Positions 52,244 through 62,620 of a stretch of DNA of 64,000 nucleotides are shown here, piece after piece; within the stretch, counting starts at the first letter, position 1; each line of letters begins with the position of its first letter. Position numbers and translations under genes: made by a program. This stretch comes from Oscheius onirici (taxonomy: Eukaryota; Nematoda; Chromadorea; Rhabditida; Rhabditidae). Below the pieces are notes generated by a model. It ran no database searches. It saw only the letters and a program-made list of their open reading frames with translations, and was not told the DNA's origin. The DNA lies in NCBI GenBank assembly GCA_932521025.1, contig OW051471.1, positions 11,470,001 through 11,534,000 of the forward strand. Reading direction: 5' to 3'.

Positions 52244-53222
52244 ACCCTACAAAGTCCTTTTCAGCAATTAGCAAACAGGAAAAGTAAAGGAAACAAGTGA
52301 CTTAATGTCTTAGCCCCCATAGCCGCGACCGACTCTCTTATAACGGGGATGTAGCGACCGGTTCGCCCATAGCCATATCTGATAGTACAGAGGTCTGGCC
52401 GAACTGGTAGTTTCGGTCGGCTTGATTGTTGTCTTAGGTCTTTCTCTCTATGTCTGTAGATATATCGCTCTGTTTGCTGGCAATATCCGGATTAGGCATG
52501 GCAGATTAGGCAAGGCTGACAGCCCTAATGAGAGAAAGGAAGAGAAGAGTTGCAAGGATAATTGGGTGACAATATAGTTTTAGATTTTTTGACGAGAAAG
52601 GATGAAAAACTACTGGACCAAAAGTTTGAAGACTCAATTTCCTCTTGACATTGAGACAAGACGGAGGACCAGTAAGAAGATCCGAAAGGATTCAGACGGA
52701 AACTTCATAAAGCCCCTCTACTCTTTTAAGACCTGGAACGAGAAAAGATTAACTTGTTCTCCAAGTTTTTCGACCCGTGACTCACATATCCTGTGTTCTG
52801 CAAACTGCCTCTGTGACGTAAACTAAATGTAAGCTACTTGTTTTGCGGATTGTGAAATTTCTGCTTAATTTTAGCTTAACAAGGATAGCACCGCCCTTCC
52901 AGGGCTAAAGTTAAATATTCCTCGTTTTTATCTAGTACTTCGTTCTGTCACAGAGCTTCAACTCTGTTCCCCTTGCATTCAGTCACAGTCCCAGTAAGAA
53001 ACTACCAAAGTTGTAAGAATCAAAGTTCGCGCACTTGCTTTTCCTGTCGTGACTTATTAAAAACTAATTTACGCACAAAACTCCCTCCTTATCCTCGATC
53101 TTCAGACACAGACTTGGGAGCAATCTAGAGTGGATTAGATTCAGCCTCAATTCGCTCAGAAACACCTGACTGTGACTTGAAAAGAAACTGTTGACCCAGA
53201 AAATTTTATTCAGAAAAGGATC
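52244..53222. other. Intergenic region upstream of collagen
   Basis: Should include the collagen promoter. A plus-strand ORF at 52602-52826 (75 codons, Lys/Arg/Ser-rich, beginning MKNYWTKSLKTQFPLDIETR) is open but unrecognised and unsupported. Nothing else seen. Confidence 0.35.
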
Positions 53223-54621
53223 CTATTCATCTTCTTCTTCATCTCCTACTTCAGTAGTACCCTCTTCTGTCGTATCCTCTTCCATAATAGCCGCACAAAG
53301 CTTATTCTGAAAAGGGTTGATTTCACAGAACGAGGTAGACTTTAAAGACACAAAAACTAGAACTTTGAGCCAAAAAGTACAACTTTTTAAATTAAAAGAT
53401 TCAAAAGTTTGCGGTTAGTTACCTCGTCGCACTCGTAGCCGTCCGGACATGCAGAGCAAGCAACTCCTGTCTGATAGATCATCTGATTGACGTAATTTCC
53501 TCTGAAATTTTCTCTTCAAGTACTGCATTTTACTCACTCCGGAGCGTATTGACAAACCACTGCAATCTTGTATTTAAAAGACGGATGATTTGACGGACAT
53601 TGACGAATAGCACATCCCAGTTGAGTGGTATTTGCCCAGGCCATCTACAACTTTGAAAAATGAACAAGATGATTTACCTGAGTCGCATGTCCGGATTGAA
53701 GAGAGTTTAGGGTGAAGGTGAGTTGAGAAATTCCGTAAGTTTTAAATTCATCTGCCCAAGAATTGGAAGCTTTCAAGCCTTTTCCAGTAGCGGAAATCTG
53801 TAAAACCGATGTTGGTAAAAAAAAATCGGGAGCTCACTTGTCACCCCAAATATCATGATATTGGGATTTTTTAAACCTCAATTTTCTAGTCACACATACA
53901 TTTTTCATCTTTGTAAAGTTCAGCAAAACTGTAATAATTGATGAGCTCCATAATTGTGTAGACCATTGTATGCTTTGAGCTCGTTGAAAATTCAAAATTT
54001 CTGTATTTTGCTGTTCTCGGCTTCGGATCAAATTTTCACTATGATCATTTTCAAGCTTCGCAATGTTCTGCAAAGTTGTAGAGCTCATTCAGTGCTACAA
54101 CTTTGCTGACTATCGTAAGGCTGAAAAACGGATTCATAAGATCGAAAATTGAAGTTTTCAAAAAAGTTCCGAAGTTTTTGGATGTCGGGACAAAACTAGA
54201 CGCTCATCTCGCTCAATGAATGCAACTGATTCTTACCGGACTCGAACTCCATTCCCAGTACAGATTCTCTCCCAAGTCGGGCCAATGTGAATGACCAGTT
54301 GGACATGTGTTGGCATATTTCTGTGCCGAAGCTTCAACGTCACAGTCCCACTCCATCTTGAGCATGTTCGAAGCCGAAGGTAACAGTTTCGATCCTTTAG
54401 CAACGTACGAACCGGATGCCACTAGGCTACGGAAATCATTGTGAGCCTGAAGGCGTAATTCATAGTCGAGTCATTCTTACATCTAGGAAACCAGATCTCT
54501 CATCGTCTGACAACTGAGCATTGTCGCACCAGAGAGCTGAAAATTTTGGAGATTGCCTAAAAATGACCAGACAAGTATTACCGGCAGCTGAGGCTATGAG
54601 AGGAAGAAGAAAGAGCTTCAT
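53223..54621 (-). CDS. Secreted CAP/SCP-TAPS domain protein (scl-like)
   Basis: Extracellular CAP-superfamily protein (SCP-like; venom-allergen-like proteins of parasites are relatives). Signal peptide MKLFLLPLIASAA, then ALWCDNAQLSDDERSGFLDV and HNDFRSLVASGSYVAKGSKL (the CAP1-type His and Asn/Arg region). MLKMEWDCDVEASAQKYANT follows, then CPTGHSHWPDLGENLYWEW (the GEN CAP motif). Later exons have WANTTQLGCAIRQC, YKIAVVCQYAP, GNYVNQMIYQTGVACSACPD and an acidic tail EEGTTEVGDEEEDE. Six exons are visible. The intron at about 53800-54235 is longer than the others and partly open by chance. The protein is close to the usual single-CAP length. Confidence 0.9.
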
Positions 54622-55600
54622 GTTGGATAGTCCCAATGTGCTACCCGCTGGCTATTTATAGTATCAGGATTATGTGGGCATAATGCTACCAAACGAATGT
54701 AAATAGAGTAATGTATGGTCGGAATAATGCTATGTAAAGCGGGCATGAGATTCCGGTGTGAAAAGATGTGTCGTGGGCGTGTTTGTTATTGTACTCGTAC
54801 GACTTGCCCACAGAGCAACTCATAGACTTATAGGTCAAAACACAAAGACTAGCGGTTCTGTTCAACTTTAACCGCCTGATGCGATATCGTAGTTCGAAAT
54901 GTCTTCTCAACCAGATACGTTTCCCGATAAAAAAGGAAGACTGTGGAAAATGACAAGAGATCTACCCACCGAACTGTCTTAAATATCTTAAAAACTAACC
55001 TTGTGTTTGAGATCGGTATCTTCTGGACCAAAAGAGACCAAAACTTCTGGACCTTCTGGATTACTTTGTAAAAATGACTTTTAAGTATGTTTTTAAGTTT
55101 TTTTTCGTGGAACAGGTTGGGCACCTTCTAAACGTAAACACCTCACACGATCTGGCCCCTCTCGCAGTCGGAGCTTGTCTCCCAGAGGATTCTTCGGAAC
55201 TCTGGCGTTCAAAGGGAGAAACTTTACTTTTTAAGTCTTTTAAGTTTAAGACTTTCGAAAGTTGAACAGATTCAGCTGAATTCCAGAAAACAGTGCTGAA
55301 CAGCAACAGATGCTGAGAAGAATGGAACAGATCCTTCCAGTACCTGACGCCTACCTCATTAGTACTAATGTTAATGAGGTAGACGTAGGAACTTGAACGG
55401 TCTGCTCCTAGCTGTATAGGGAGTAGACGGAAAAAAAGATGCTGGTATCAGAGAGCATTGCCCTGGATTCGAACGCAAAAATATGTGATAAGAGCCGGGG
55501 CCATTTTGAAAGTCTGTGATAAGAATTTGAAAATGCCGAGTATTGGCACTACTTTCCCTTACCTAACCCAGTTTGGCCAGCGCTTGTTCCGAGATAATGA
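54622..55600. other. Non-coding interval with a short palindrome
   Basis: No supported gene. Near 55350-55390 the sequence CTACCTCATTAGTACTAATG then TTAATGAGGTAG forms a strong 11-bp stem with a short loop. The ORF at 55458-55682 overlaps a region (55605-55680) similar to 56780-56855, that is the 5' flank of secreted family copy 4, so it is duplicated flank and not a gene. Confidence 0.4.
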
Positions 55601-55604
55601 AAGC

Positions 55605-56530
55605 GTCCAACGTAACCAAGAAACACTAATTGGAAAAAGAGATGGAAATATGACTTTCGCTGCCTACTGTAGTTTCACTTAAATTCTGTGCCTGGGTGAA
55701 GTCTGCTCTCTGTTTTCACCTCCTTACTGCCTTGACTGATTGTGAGGTACAAAGTTTTTAGAAAATATTTAACACATCTTCCATGATACTTTTTTTTGTT
55801 TTGTAGGCATCTTTTCATTTTTTCAAGACAAACTACGTTCCCGATTTGACTCCAAACGGAAGTTTTATCCAGAAATCACCTTGCAGTTTCGATGAGTGTG
55901 CGCAGTATTACTACTGCAACTACTTTTCGAAAGAGTGAGCAGTTTTTTTAAAGGGGTGTTCTTTTTCTTGTCAAAGGCAAGCTGAACCTTCTGGAAATTG
56001 CCAAGAAGCTCCGTGACCAGCGTGCTCTTTCGATCCAGATCGATGCCCAGTACGTCTGCATACCGATGATCCTTCTAGAGTACGCAGCCGCTCGGAATTA
56101 TTTCGACGCTCCTGACCTGGCCAAGGAAATGGCCAAGTTCCGAGCCGAATACGACGCCATGACTTCGATCACTGACGGTGAAGGTCCGGAAACTGCCGCT
56201 GTGGAGAAGAAGCAAAAGACTCCGTCGCTTCCGAAGCCGAAAACAAACTCGAAAAAGAACAGCGGACAGAGTCCTCGGGAGAACAAGAGCGGAAAGAAGA
56301 GAGACTTCCATCCTCCGGCTCTGAAAAAGTCTTCTAGTCGGGCTAGTCCCTGTCCCTGTCACTCAGTAGATCCAAATTCGCCGAGTAACAAGGATTTCCA
56401 CTGATAAACATAGTTATTTTTAGCTGATTCCCCAGTCAATGTATCACTCTTCCTCGTAAAGTTAGTCTACAATGGAACAACACTGATGTCAATTGTCCAT
56501 CATGGTGCGATGGGCATTTGATCGTAGGTG
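55605..56530 (+). pseudogene. Secreted cysteine-containing family, copy 3 (interrupted)
   Basis: The exon at about 55807-55937 encodes ASFHFFKTNYVPDLTPNGSF then CSFDECAQYYYCNYFSKE, nearly the same as copy 4, and ends at GTGAGC. The upstream signal exon seems to have lost its ATG. The next family exons are missing; instead a foreign exon-like segment follows. A stretch at about 56460-56530 (LVYNGTTLMS) resembles the copy-4 3' part (MVYNGNVIES). Tandem duplicate of copy 4, broken. Confidence 0.55.
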
Positions 56531-56601
56531 CTTCCTTTAGTGAGCAGGAATGCCCATCCATTGATGGATGAAAATAAAGTTTTTTTAAAGGGGTGTTCTT
56601 T
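55963..56601 (+). other. Inserted exon-like segment between 25-bp direct repeats
   Basis: A single open frame of about 140 codons, ending at 56404, encodes LNLLEIAKKLRDQRALSIQI, PMILLEYAAARNYFDAPDLA, KEMAKFRAEYDAMTS and then a basic Ser/Lys/Pro tail (KKRDFHPPALKKSSSRASPC). It ends with TGA and a possible AATAAA at about 56571. The sequence AGTTTTTTTAAAGGGGTGTT then CTTT occurs on both sides (about 55938 and 56577). It looks like the last exon and 3' UTR of another gene, copied into the secreted-family locus. I do not recognise the protein. Confidence 0.45.
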
Positions 56602-56877
56602 GGAAGGGGAAGCTATCAGCCATAATCATCATTATCCTCGTACTTCTGATGGAAAACAACTTTTAGTACTGCACCATGAACACCATCTAGAACGGGCGCA
56701 TCGAATCAGCCGAGATAATAAGAGTTAGAGGTTGTTGATCCCGTTTCTGCACCCCTTTTTATGTCCACGATGAAAATAGAAGCAATGTAACTAGGGACAC
56801 TAATTGAAAACCGAAAGAGATTTATGTCTTTTGCTGTCTCACCGATTTTGGTTCCACTTTTTCGGCTCACTTTCCAC

Positions 56878-57826
56878 ATGATGTCAGCTCTCATTCTTCT
56901 TTTCCTCGCAGTTTTAGCCAAAGTAAGAGGCAATTTGAGGCTGTCGTCTATTCTAACTTTTTCCTTCAGGCATCGCTTCACTTTGTCAAGACCAACTACG
57001 TCCCTGATCTGACTCCGAACGGACGTTTTATCCAGAAATCCCCTTGCAGTTTTGCTGAATGCGCTTCGTATTACTACTGCAACTACTTTTCAAAAGAGTT
57101 AGTCTTCTAGAAATCTTATCTCCTGTTCTCTGTGATTACATGCTTAAAAACATTTTCAGAAATGGAACCTTTTGCATATTCGGCAGTGTAAGCTTGTAGT
57201 TTAAGTTTGTAGTTTCAGTTTAAGTGAATCCTCTTGGAGATATTTAAAACAGGACTTGGATGCCTGTCCAGCTGAAGACTTTGTCGTTCCGAATGTCACA
57301 GCCATAATCGGTAACAGAGCTTCAATGCCATAAGCTAAACTTTCAGATCCCTGTTTAAAATGTCAGGGAAATCTGTCTGATATGATCTTCACTTCAGAAA
57401 CAAAAGAGTTTCCTATTGTTACATCAAATCATACCGGCAAAGAAGACGTGCAGGTGGTGTTTACATCAGAGTTAGCTATACAAATTCTAGATGATCATGG
57501 ACTTTAGTAAGGCAAAGGATGACATCACTGCATGTGCAATGATTCGCTACAAAGATTGTTTTGCTCCATTCACTATGTATTTCATTGAGTAGGTGTTGAT
57601 TTAAATACACTGTTAATAATTTAGCATCACGGTGCAGTCGGAGGTCACAATCCCCTGGAAAGTGAATTTCGTGTGCGAGCCCAAATGGAAAATGGTCTAC
57701 AATGGAAACGTGATTGAATCGACTGCTTGCTCAGATCCCTTGTGTTTTATGTTGAATGTAATCCACTTTTTCTGTCTGAAGCTTTTATTGAGGACAAGGA
57801 TAATCCTTCCTAAAGTTTCTCGATAA
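56878..57826 (+). CDS. Secreted cysteine-containing family protein, copy 4 (most complete)
   Basis: Exon 1 is a signal peptide (MMSALILLFLAVLAK) ending at GTAAGA. Exon 2 encodes ASLHFVKTNYVPDLTPNGRF then CSFAECASYYYCNYFSKE. Exon 3 is short (NGTFCIFGS). Further exons encode DLDACPAEDFVVPN, CLKCQGNLSDMIFTSETKE, a Cys-bearing stretch (ITACAMIRYKDCFAPFTMYF) and ITVQSEVTIPWKVNFVCEPK then WKMVYNGNVIESTACSDP. About ten cysteines suggest disulfide bonds in an extracellular protein. Phase 2 splicing joins KE to NG. The exact 3' end is unsure. Function unknown; paralogues at 4428, 6559, 44886 and 55605. Confidence 0.55.
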
Positions 57827-58076
57827 ATACGTTGTGATCGCTGGCGATTATTCAGTGCATAATTCCAGAAAGCCCTTTCCTTTGAATCGAGTCTAGAACC
57901 ACTCAGAAAAGTCCGAGCAGATTCAAGAGATAAGAAAGTGATACAAAGCGAGGTCCTAAACGATCTAACAAGAAGAGCGGCTTTCACCAAACTGTGGCCT
58001 AAACTGTGAGCTACTTTTCCCTAGCGAGGTCGAAAATACCACTAACCAGGAAAATAACAACATTCTTTACTCGGGT

Positions 58077-58424
58077 TCAGAATACAAAACTGCACAAGGG
58101 CAGAACAACGGTTTCAGAACACAAAACCGTTTTTGTGACACGCTTCCCCTTTGCTAAGTGGTTCAGCCCTTTTCTACGGCGACCTTGCTTTTGCAAAAGG
58201 CGAGGAGCGTGTTGCACCGGTGGAAGAGGAGGTTGGGGAGCTACCACAAGTGATGCGGGACCTTGGGGTTGAACTGGATTGGTGGCGACGGCCTGTTGGT
58301 TCCTGAGGATGACGTTTTCGAACTGTAGATAGTCTCGTTGCAGCTGCGTACGAGCAAGCTCATTTTGAACGGCTGGTGTTGAGCCAAAAAAAAGCCGTGT
58401 CTGTCTTCGCCGCTTTGAAATCAA
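58077..58424 (-). CDS. Hypothetical Pro/Gln-rich protein (C-terminal exon)
   Basis: Minus-strand open frame encoding SKRRRQTRLFFGSTPAVQNE, LARTQLQRDYLQFENVILRN, QQAVATNPVQPQGPASLVVA, then a Pro-rich run (PQPPLPPVQHAPRLLQKQGR) and RRKGLNHLAKGKRVTKTV. It has a helical Gln/Arg segment and a basic, proline-rich tail like a nuclear or RNA-binding protein. It may be the last exon of a longer gene to the right, but no further exon is convincing. Confidence 0.35.
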   Translation of the reverse strand: MISKRRRQTRLFFGSTPAVQNELARTQLQRDYLQFENVILRNQQAVATNPVQPQGPASLVVAPQPPLPPVQHAPRLLQKQGRRRKGLNHLAKGKRVTKTVLCSETVVLPLCSFVF

Positions 58425-58864
58425 TAGAACAAAGAAGTTGTGAGGTTGTTTTCTCTACGATCCAATTCCTATTTCTTCAATGGAGCCATTTTTCCCAGAG
58501 GACTTGTGGACTGACAGCAATGTACACATATCAAAGGCTCGAATGTTTCCACTTTCCCATACGAAAAGCACTTAGCTAAGTGACGAAGAATTCAAACAGA
58601 GAAAGAACAACCTGAGAAGCCAAATCAAAAAAACGACATGGGAAACTGATGATACCATGAACCAATATTTGGCTGTTCTTGACAAACGTGATCCTCTTCC
58701 TCTCTTTCCTTCCTTCTTCTCTCCTTACTCTCTTCCTAGGCCTCTACCATTCAATTTGAACGAAGTCTCTGACCATGTAGCCGTTTTTTCCGTGTAGCCG
58801 TGTAGACCGTGTAGCCGTTTTTTCAAAGGTAAACTATCTAACTTTTTCTGAAAGAATCTTCCAG

Positions 58865-59347
58865 ATGCATTCGCGATCCTTTGCTCGGTCGCTGTGGTTC
58901 AACAAGGCTATCCATGAGTTTCTGAGCAAGAGATTGAAAAAATTCAGTGTTCGAGTCAATCGGGGATATTTAAAAATCAAAAAACGAGATCAACAAGAAA
59001 ATGTGAATTTATTTGGCTTCTGATCCAATTCCTTCTAAGCCTAAGATTTTCACGAGTCGTTTGACATCTGAAGAGTCTCTCTTTTTTTTTCTGTTGGATT
59101 CTAACCCAATTCCTTCTAAGCCTATGATTTTACGTCTACTTTATATCTTTAGGAACGAAAGGAACTCGAGCTCAACCTAATACGACTAGATCCGTTTGGA
59201 CAGGATGTTTCACATCGGATTGCTGATTCCGCATCAATTATTCCCTTCTCATTCATTTCAACATTCTCTGACCTTTGGGATGGAAAACAGTTCCGCGACC
59301 AATTCCATCAAATGAAGTGGTCATTCACACATCTTCTGCTGCATTAG
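58865..59347 (+). CDS. Hypothetical two-exon gene
   Basis: ATG directly follows a TTCCAG acceptor-like site and gives MHSRSFARSLWFNKAIHEFL then SKRLKKFSVRVNR. A second exon opens at about 59152 (CTTTAG) with ERKELELNLIRLDPFGQDVS, HRIADSASIIPFSFISTFSD then LWDGKQFRDQFHQMKW and LLLH before TAG. The intron between them contains two similar 25-bp segments (TTCCTTCTAAGCCTA). No known domain. Exon joining is not verified. Confidence 0.35.
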
Positions 59348-59393
59348 AAATCTCGCATTAAAAAGAATAACATTGTTGAAATCAAGCCTTGAA

Positions 59394-60048
59394 TGCTGGG
59401 CTCAAGAGTTTTTAGCAGGCACTACATTGCAGACTGGGACAAAGCTGAAAAATTGGTAAGGATTGTATTAACAGCAGAATTTACGTCCTTTTTTTCAGAA
59501 GTGCAAGCTGCTTAACATTTGCACTTTTAAGGAGAAGGCTGGGCATCTCGAAAAACTCTTAACTATCTTCGAAAATCTTATTCTTTGCCATGTGAGCTCG
59601 GGTTCAATTTCGACCATTGCTCAGACCATACAGGTAATTTTTAAAGTTTTTATACAAACTGTTTGTTTTAAGAAATGGCAATCCGGAGAGTGGATCTGCA
59701 AAATGACTTTCTTCTGTGCAAAATTTACAGAAGAAGTAACTACGGCAGCAATTCTCGGTCAAAGCATCTGCTACAAGTTTTCTCTGGGCCGCATCACTGG
59801 AATGCTCATACCGAACCCAAAGAAAGTGTGTTTGCTTCTGATAATGACTCCGGAAAGTCATGGCACGTTTCCTCTCTACCTCATTTCTAATATCCACACG
59901 CTGCACGCTGAAAGACATGATACTCAATCCTGGCCTCAATAGCTTCCCTATGAACTATTCTGGTTACAATGGAGATCCCGATCTTCCCCTTGATCCTACT
60001 GCTTTCTGTAACCTTTGCGAAGCTTACGACTGTGCACGAAATTTGTAA
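59394..60048 (+). CDS. Hypothetical gene, four exons
   Basis: ATG at about 59394 gives MLGSRVFSRHYIADWDKAEK ending at GTAAGG. The following exons are CKLLNICTFKEKAGHLEKLL, ILCHVSSGSISTIAQTIQ, then KWQSGEWICKMTFFCAKFTE and EVTTAAILGQSICYKFSLGR. The frame then stops near 59942, while another frame continues with LNSFPMNYSGYNGDPDLPLD and FCNLCEAYDCARNL to TAA at 60048, so a splice or frameshift is unresolved. Several cysteines suggest an extracellular protein. Family not recognised. Confidence 0.35.
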
Positions 60049-60174
60049 AGTGTGTAATGTAAATAAACTTTGTACGTACTACTAAAGTCTAAAAGTCGTC
60101 GTACTTAGTCGTACTACTAAAACCAATGTTACAGTATCTCCGGGTCCATCAGGAAAGGAAATTTTGGCTTAATG

Positions 60175-60341
60175 TATGGTTTGTTCAAAACAAGAGAGCT
60201 CGACTGTAATACATTTAGTTCGCCCCGAGACCGGAATAACACCAGAAAACTTACCTGAATATCCTACGTTTCCATGTTAAAAGGGCCTCGCGCGAAAATA
60301 AATGGAATACGGTCGAGCTCTCTTTTTTTGAAGAAACCATA
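60175..60341. mobile_element. Inverted-repeat element with TATGGTTTGTTCAAAA ends
   Basis: Left end TATGGTTTGTTCAAAACAAG then AGAGCTCGAC; the complement of the right end reads TATGGTTTCTTCAAAAAAAG then AGAGCTCGAC. Inverted repeats of about 30 bp, 167 bp in all, non-coding. End structure is similar to the TATAGTCTGTTC family but the interior differs. Confidence 0.75.
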
Positions 60342-60497
60342 GTATTCATTTTTTGAATAGTAATTTTTCCGGAGTACAAGCGAATTTTTTGCCTTTTCAC
60401 AATTTTAATAATCAAGTAAACAGTTTTAAAAGTTGTAACTTTCAACAAAAATTTTGTTCGCTTTCGTCCACACTTTGCAGAATAGACGCTCTTCAAG

Positions 60498-62138
60498 ATG
60501 TCCAGCGTCGTGATGTTCATCTACGACTACACCGTCGGTGGTCTCATTCGTGGCTGTCTCTCTAGCTCTCCCAACATGACCATCAAGGGTAAAGAAGATA
60601 ATTTTTCTCTTACACCCTTTCTAACTAAACAATTCAGACTGGAAGGAGGAGATTATCCACCGTGCCATGGAATCCATCCCGGATCGCATTCATGCCCTGG
60701 AGCCGGCCAATTACGTCCGCGACATCAACAAGAACAATTTGGTCTTCATGCCGACCAAGGTCCTTCAAGCCATTGCCAATAAACTCTCGCCGAGAGAGTT
60801 CTTTGCTCTGTCCCAGATGTGTGTTCTACTCCGTCACAGGATGTTCAACTACTGCCGCATTCGTCTCCTTCGCTTGAAGATTGAAGTCGTGTCCCAGGAC
60901 GAACAGATCTCCTTCTCGTTCATGTACGAGGGCTGGAAGCAGGAGGAGATGAAATCGCTACCGGAAGATGCTCTCCAGACTGCGCCTTTCCACTTCCAGA
61001 AGATTCAGCTCAAGCTCAAAGCTGGGGATATGAAGACGGAGACGCTGTCTGCTGCCACGAGGCTGCTGAAGATGATTCGTCAGAAGGGAAAGAGTCTCCG
61101 AGTCGAGTGCCCGGATTCAAAGGAATGGAAGGTCACGAAGGAACAACTGGATGACTTCTTGAAAGTTAGTTTACCTGTCCCTCTGTCCCTCTGTCCCTCT
61201 GTCCCTCTGTCCCTCTCTGTCCCTCTCTGTCCCTCTGTCCCTCTGTCCCTTTGTCCCTCTGTCCCTCTCTGTCCCTCTGTCCTTCTGTCCCTCTGTCCCT
61301 CTGTCCCTCTGTCCCTCTGTCCCTCTGTCCCTCTGTCCCTCTGTCCCTCTGTCCCTCTGTCCCTCTGTCCCTCTGTCCCTCTGTCCCTCTGTCCCTCTGT
61401 CCCTCTGTCCCTCTGTCCCTCTGTCCCTCTGTCCCTCTGTCCCTCTGTCCCTCTGTCCCTCTGTCCTTCTGTCCTTCTGTCCCTCTGTCCCTCTGTCCCT
61501 CTGTCCCTCTGTCCCTCTGTCCCTCTGTCCCTCTGTCCCTCTGTCCCTCTGTCCCTCTGTCCCTCTGTCCCTCTGTCCCTCTGTCCCTCTGTCCCTCTGT
61601 CCCTCTGTCCCTCTGTCCCTCTGTCCCTCTGTCCCTCTGTCCCTCTGTCCCTCTGTCCCTCTGTCCCTCTGTCCCTCTGTCCCTCTGTCCCTCTCTGTCA
61701 CCGAATCTAGGTCACCTCTTTTAGGAACACAAGGCCACCTTCCTCGACTATGATGCCCAGTCGCCATCTCTGGATCTGGTTCTCCTTCCTTACATCAGTC
61801 AAATTGGCTTCTCCGCCAACTACCCCTTCGACTACTCATCCCACAATCTCAACAGTCTGGCTCATCACAATCCCGAGCTCCGTATCGTCGGAACGCCGGC
61901 TCGAGTCATCATCAACGCCATTCTGCTTCACAACGAGGAGGACTTCGTCATGGTCCGTCACAACTACGTCTACGAGAGCAACCGACTGGAAGAGAAGAAC
62001 ATCTTCGAGCAGTGGCTGCGTTCGAATGTCCCGACTTTTGTCAAGCACGGAGTCCTCTTTGGATATGTCTACGGAATCCAACGCAAGGTACACGTCTCCG
62101 TTTTCAGCCACGAAATCGTTCTTGTTGGCCACAAGTAG
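60498..62138 (+). CDS. F-box-like protein
   Basis: Three exons. Exon 1: MSSVVMFIYDYTVGGLIRGC. Exon 2: DWKEEIIHRAMESIPDRI, then an F-box-like stretch (MPTKVLQAIANKLSPREFFA then LSQMCVLLRHRM) and a region rich in alternating hydrophobic and basic residues (RLKIEVVSQDEQISFSF). Exon 3 (from 61735): EHKATFLDYDAQSPSLDLVL, SQIGFSANYPFDYSSHNLNS, LRIVGTPARVIINAILLHNE and HVSVFSHEIVLVGHK. F-box proteins bind Skp1 and select targets for SCF ubiquitin ligases; nematodes have large F-box families. The F-box match is from the hydrophobic pattern only. Intron 2 (61165-61734) is almost wholly an 8-bp minisatellite. Confidence 0.6.
61172..61698 (+). repeat. (CCCTCTGT)n minisatellite in F-box gene intron
   Basis: About 65 units of CTGTCCCT with a few variants (CTGTCCTT, CTCTGTCC inserts near 61210-61275 and 61440-61490). 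An 8-bp unit shifts frame each repeat, so all frames on both strands stay open and produce long spurious ORFs (LCPSVPLS repeats). Bounded by GTTAGT donor and TTTTAG acceptor. Confidence 0.97.
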
Positions 62139-62217
62139 ACTGCTTTTTAGTTCAATAAATGTAGTTTAGTCTGTTTTTATTTGCCAAACTGTTTATGGAA
62201 AAACTCTAAGACGGACA

Positions 62218-62424
62218 TTATGCGAACTCCTTGCAAAAATGTCCGTAAAATTCATGGAAGAAATCTCCAAGCCACATGGTAATGGATTTGCTTCTTTCCT
62301 TGAGCACCTCATAGCATGTGTCGAATTCGTTCACTTTTATACAGTAGTGTTGAAACTTCTTCAGCAAGGCAGTGCTATGGCTTTTCAGCATTTCCATGCT
62401 GATTTCTTTTCTCCAGAAAGCCAT
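62218..62424 (-). CDS. Hypothetical Cys-containing ORF (possible last exon)
   Basis: Minus-strand frame preceded by an acceptor-like ATTTTCAG (about 62433) encodes MAFWRKEISMEMLKSHSTAL, LKKFQHYCIKVNEFDTCYEV, LKERSKSITMWLGDFFHEFY then GHFCKEFA and TAA. Mostly helical with spaced cysteines, reminiscent of small helical secreted domains, but not identified. A plus-strand ORF covers the same bases and is less protein-like. Confidence 0.3.
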   Translation of the reverse strand: MAFWRKEISMEMLKSHSTALLKKFQHYCIKVNEFDTCYEVLKERSKSITMWLGDFFHEFYGHFCKEFA

Positions 62425-62620
62425 ATGACAGCTGAAAATGTGAGTTTGTCTTGTCAGGACACGAGGCAGATCAACCCTGACCTTTTTCGAATGGACCTAC
62501 TTTGTATCCCGAACGAAATAAGCTGAAGCAGAATTCATTGAAAAATGCTTTCTCCACCTAAAAAAAGTATGCTCTTTGAGTGGGTTTATTTAACAAACCA
62601 TTTCTCAACTGTGGCCGCAT

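Noticed and set aside
61171-61767. Long ORFs on both strands (LCPSVPLS repeats; RGTEGQRD repeats)
   Set aside because: They are translations of an 8-bp minisatellite that has no stop in any frame; the array lies in an intron.
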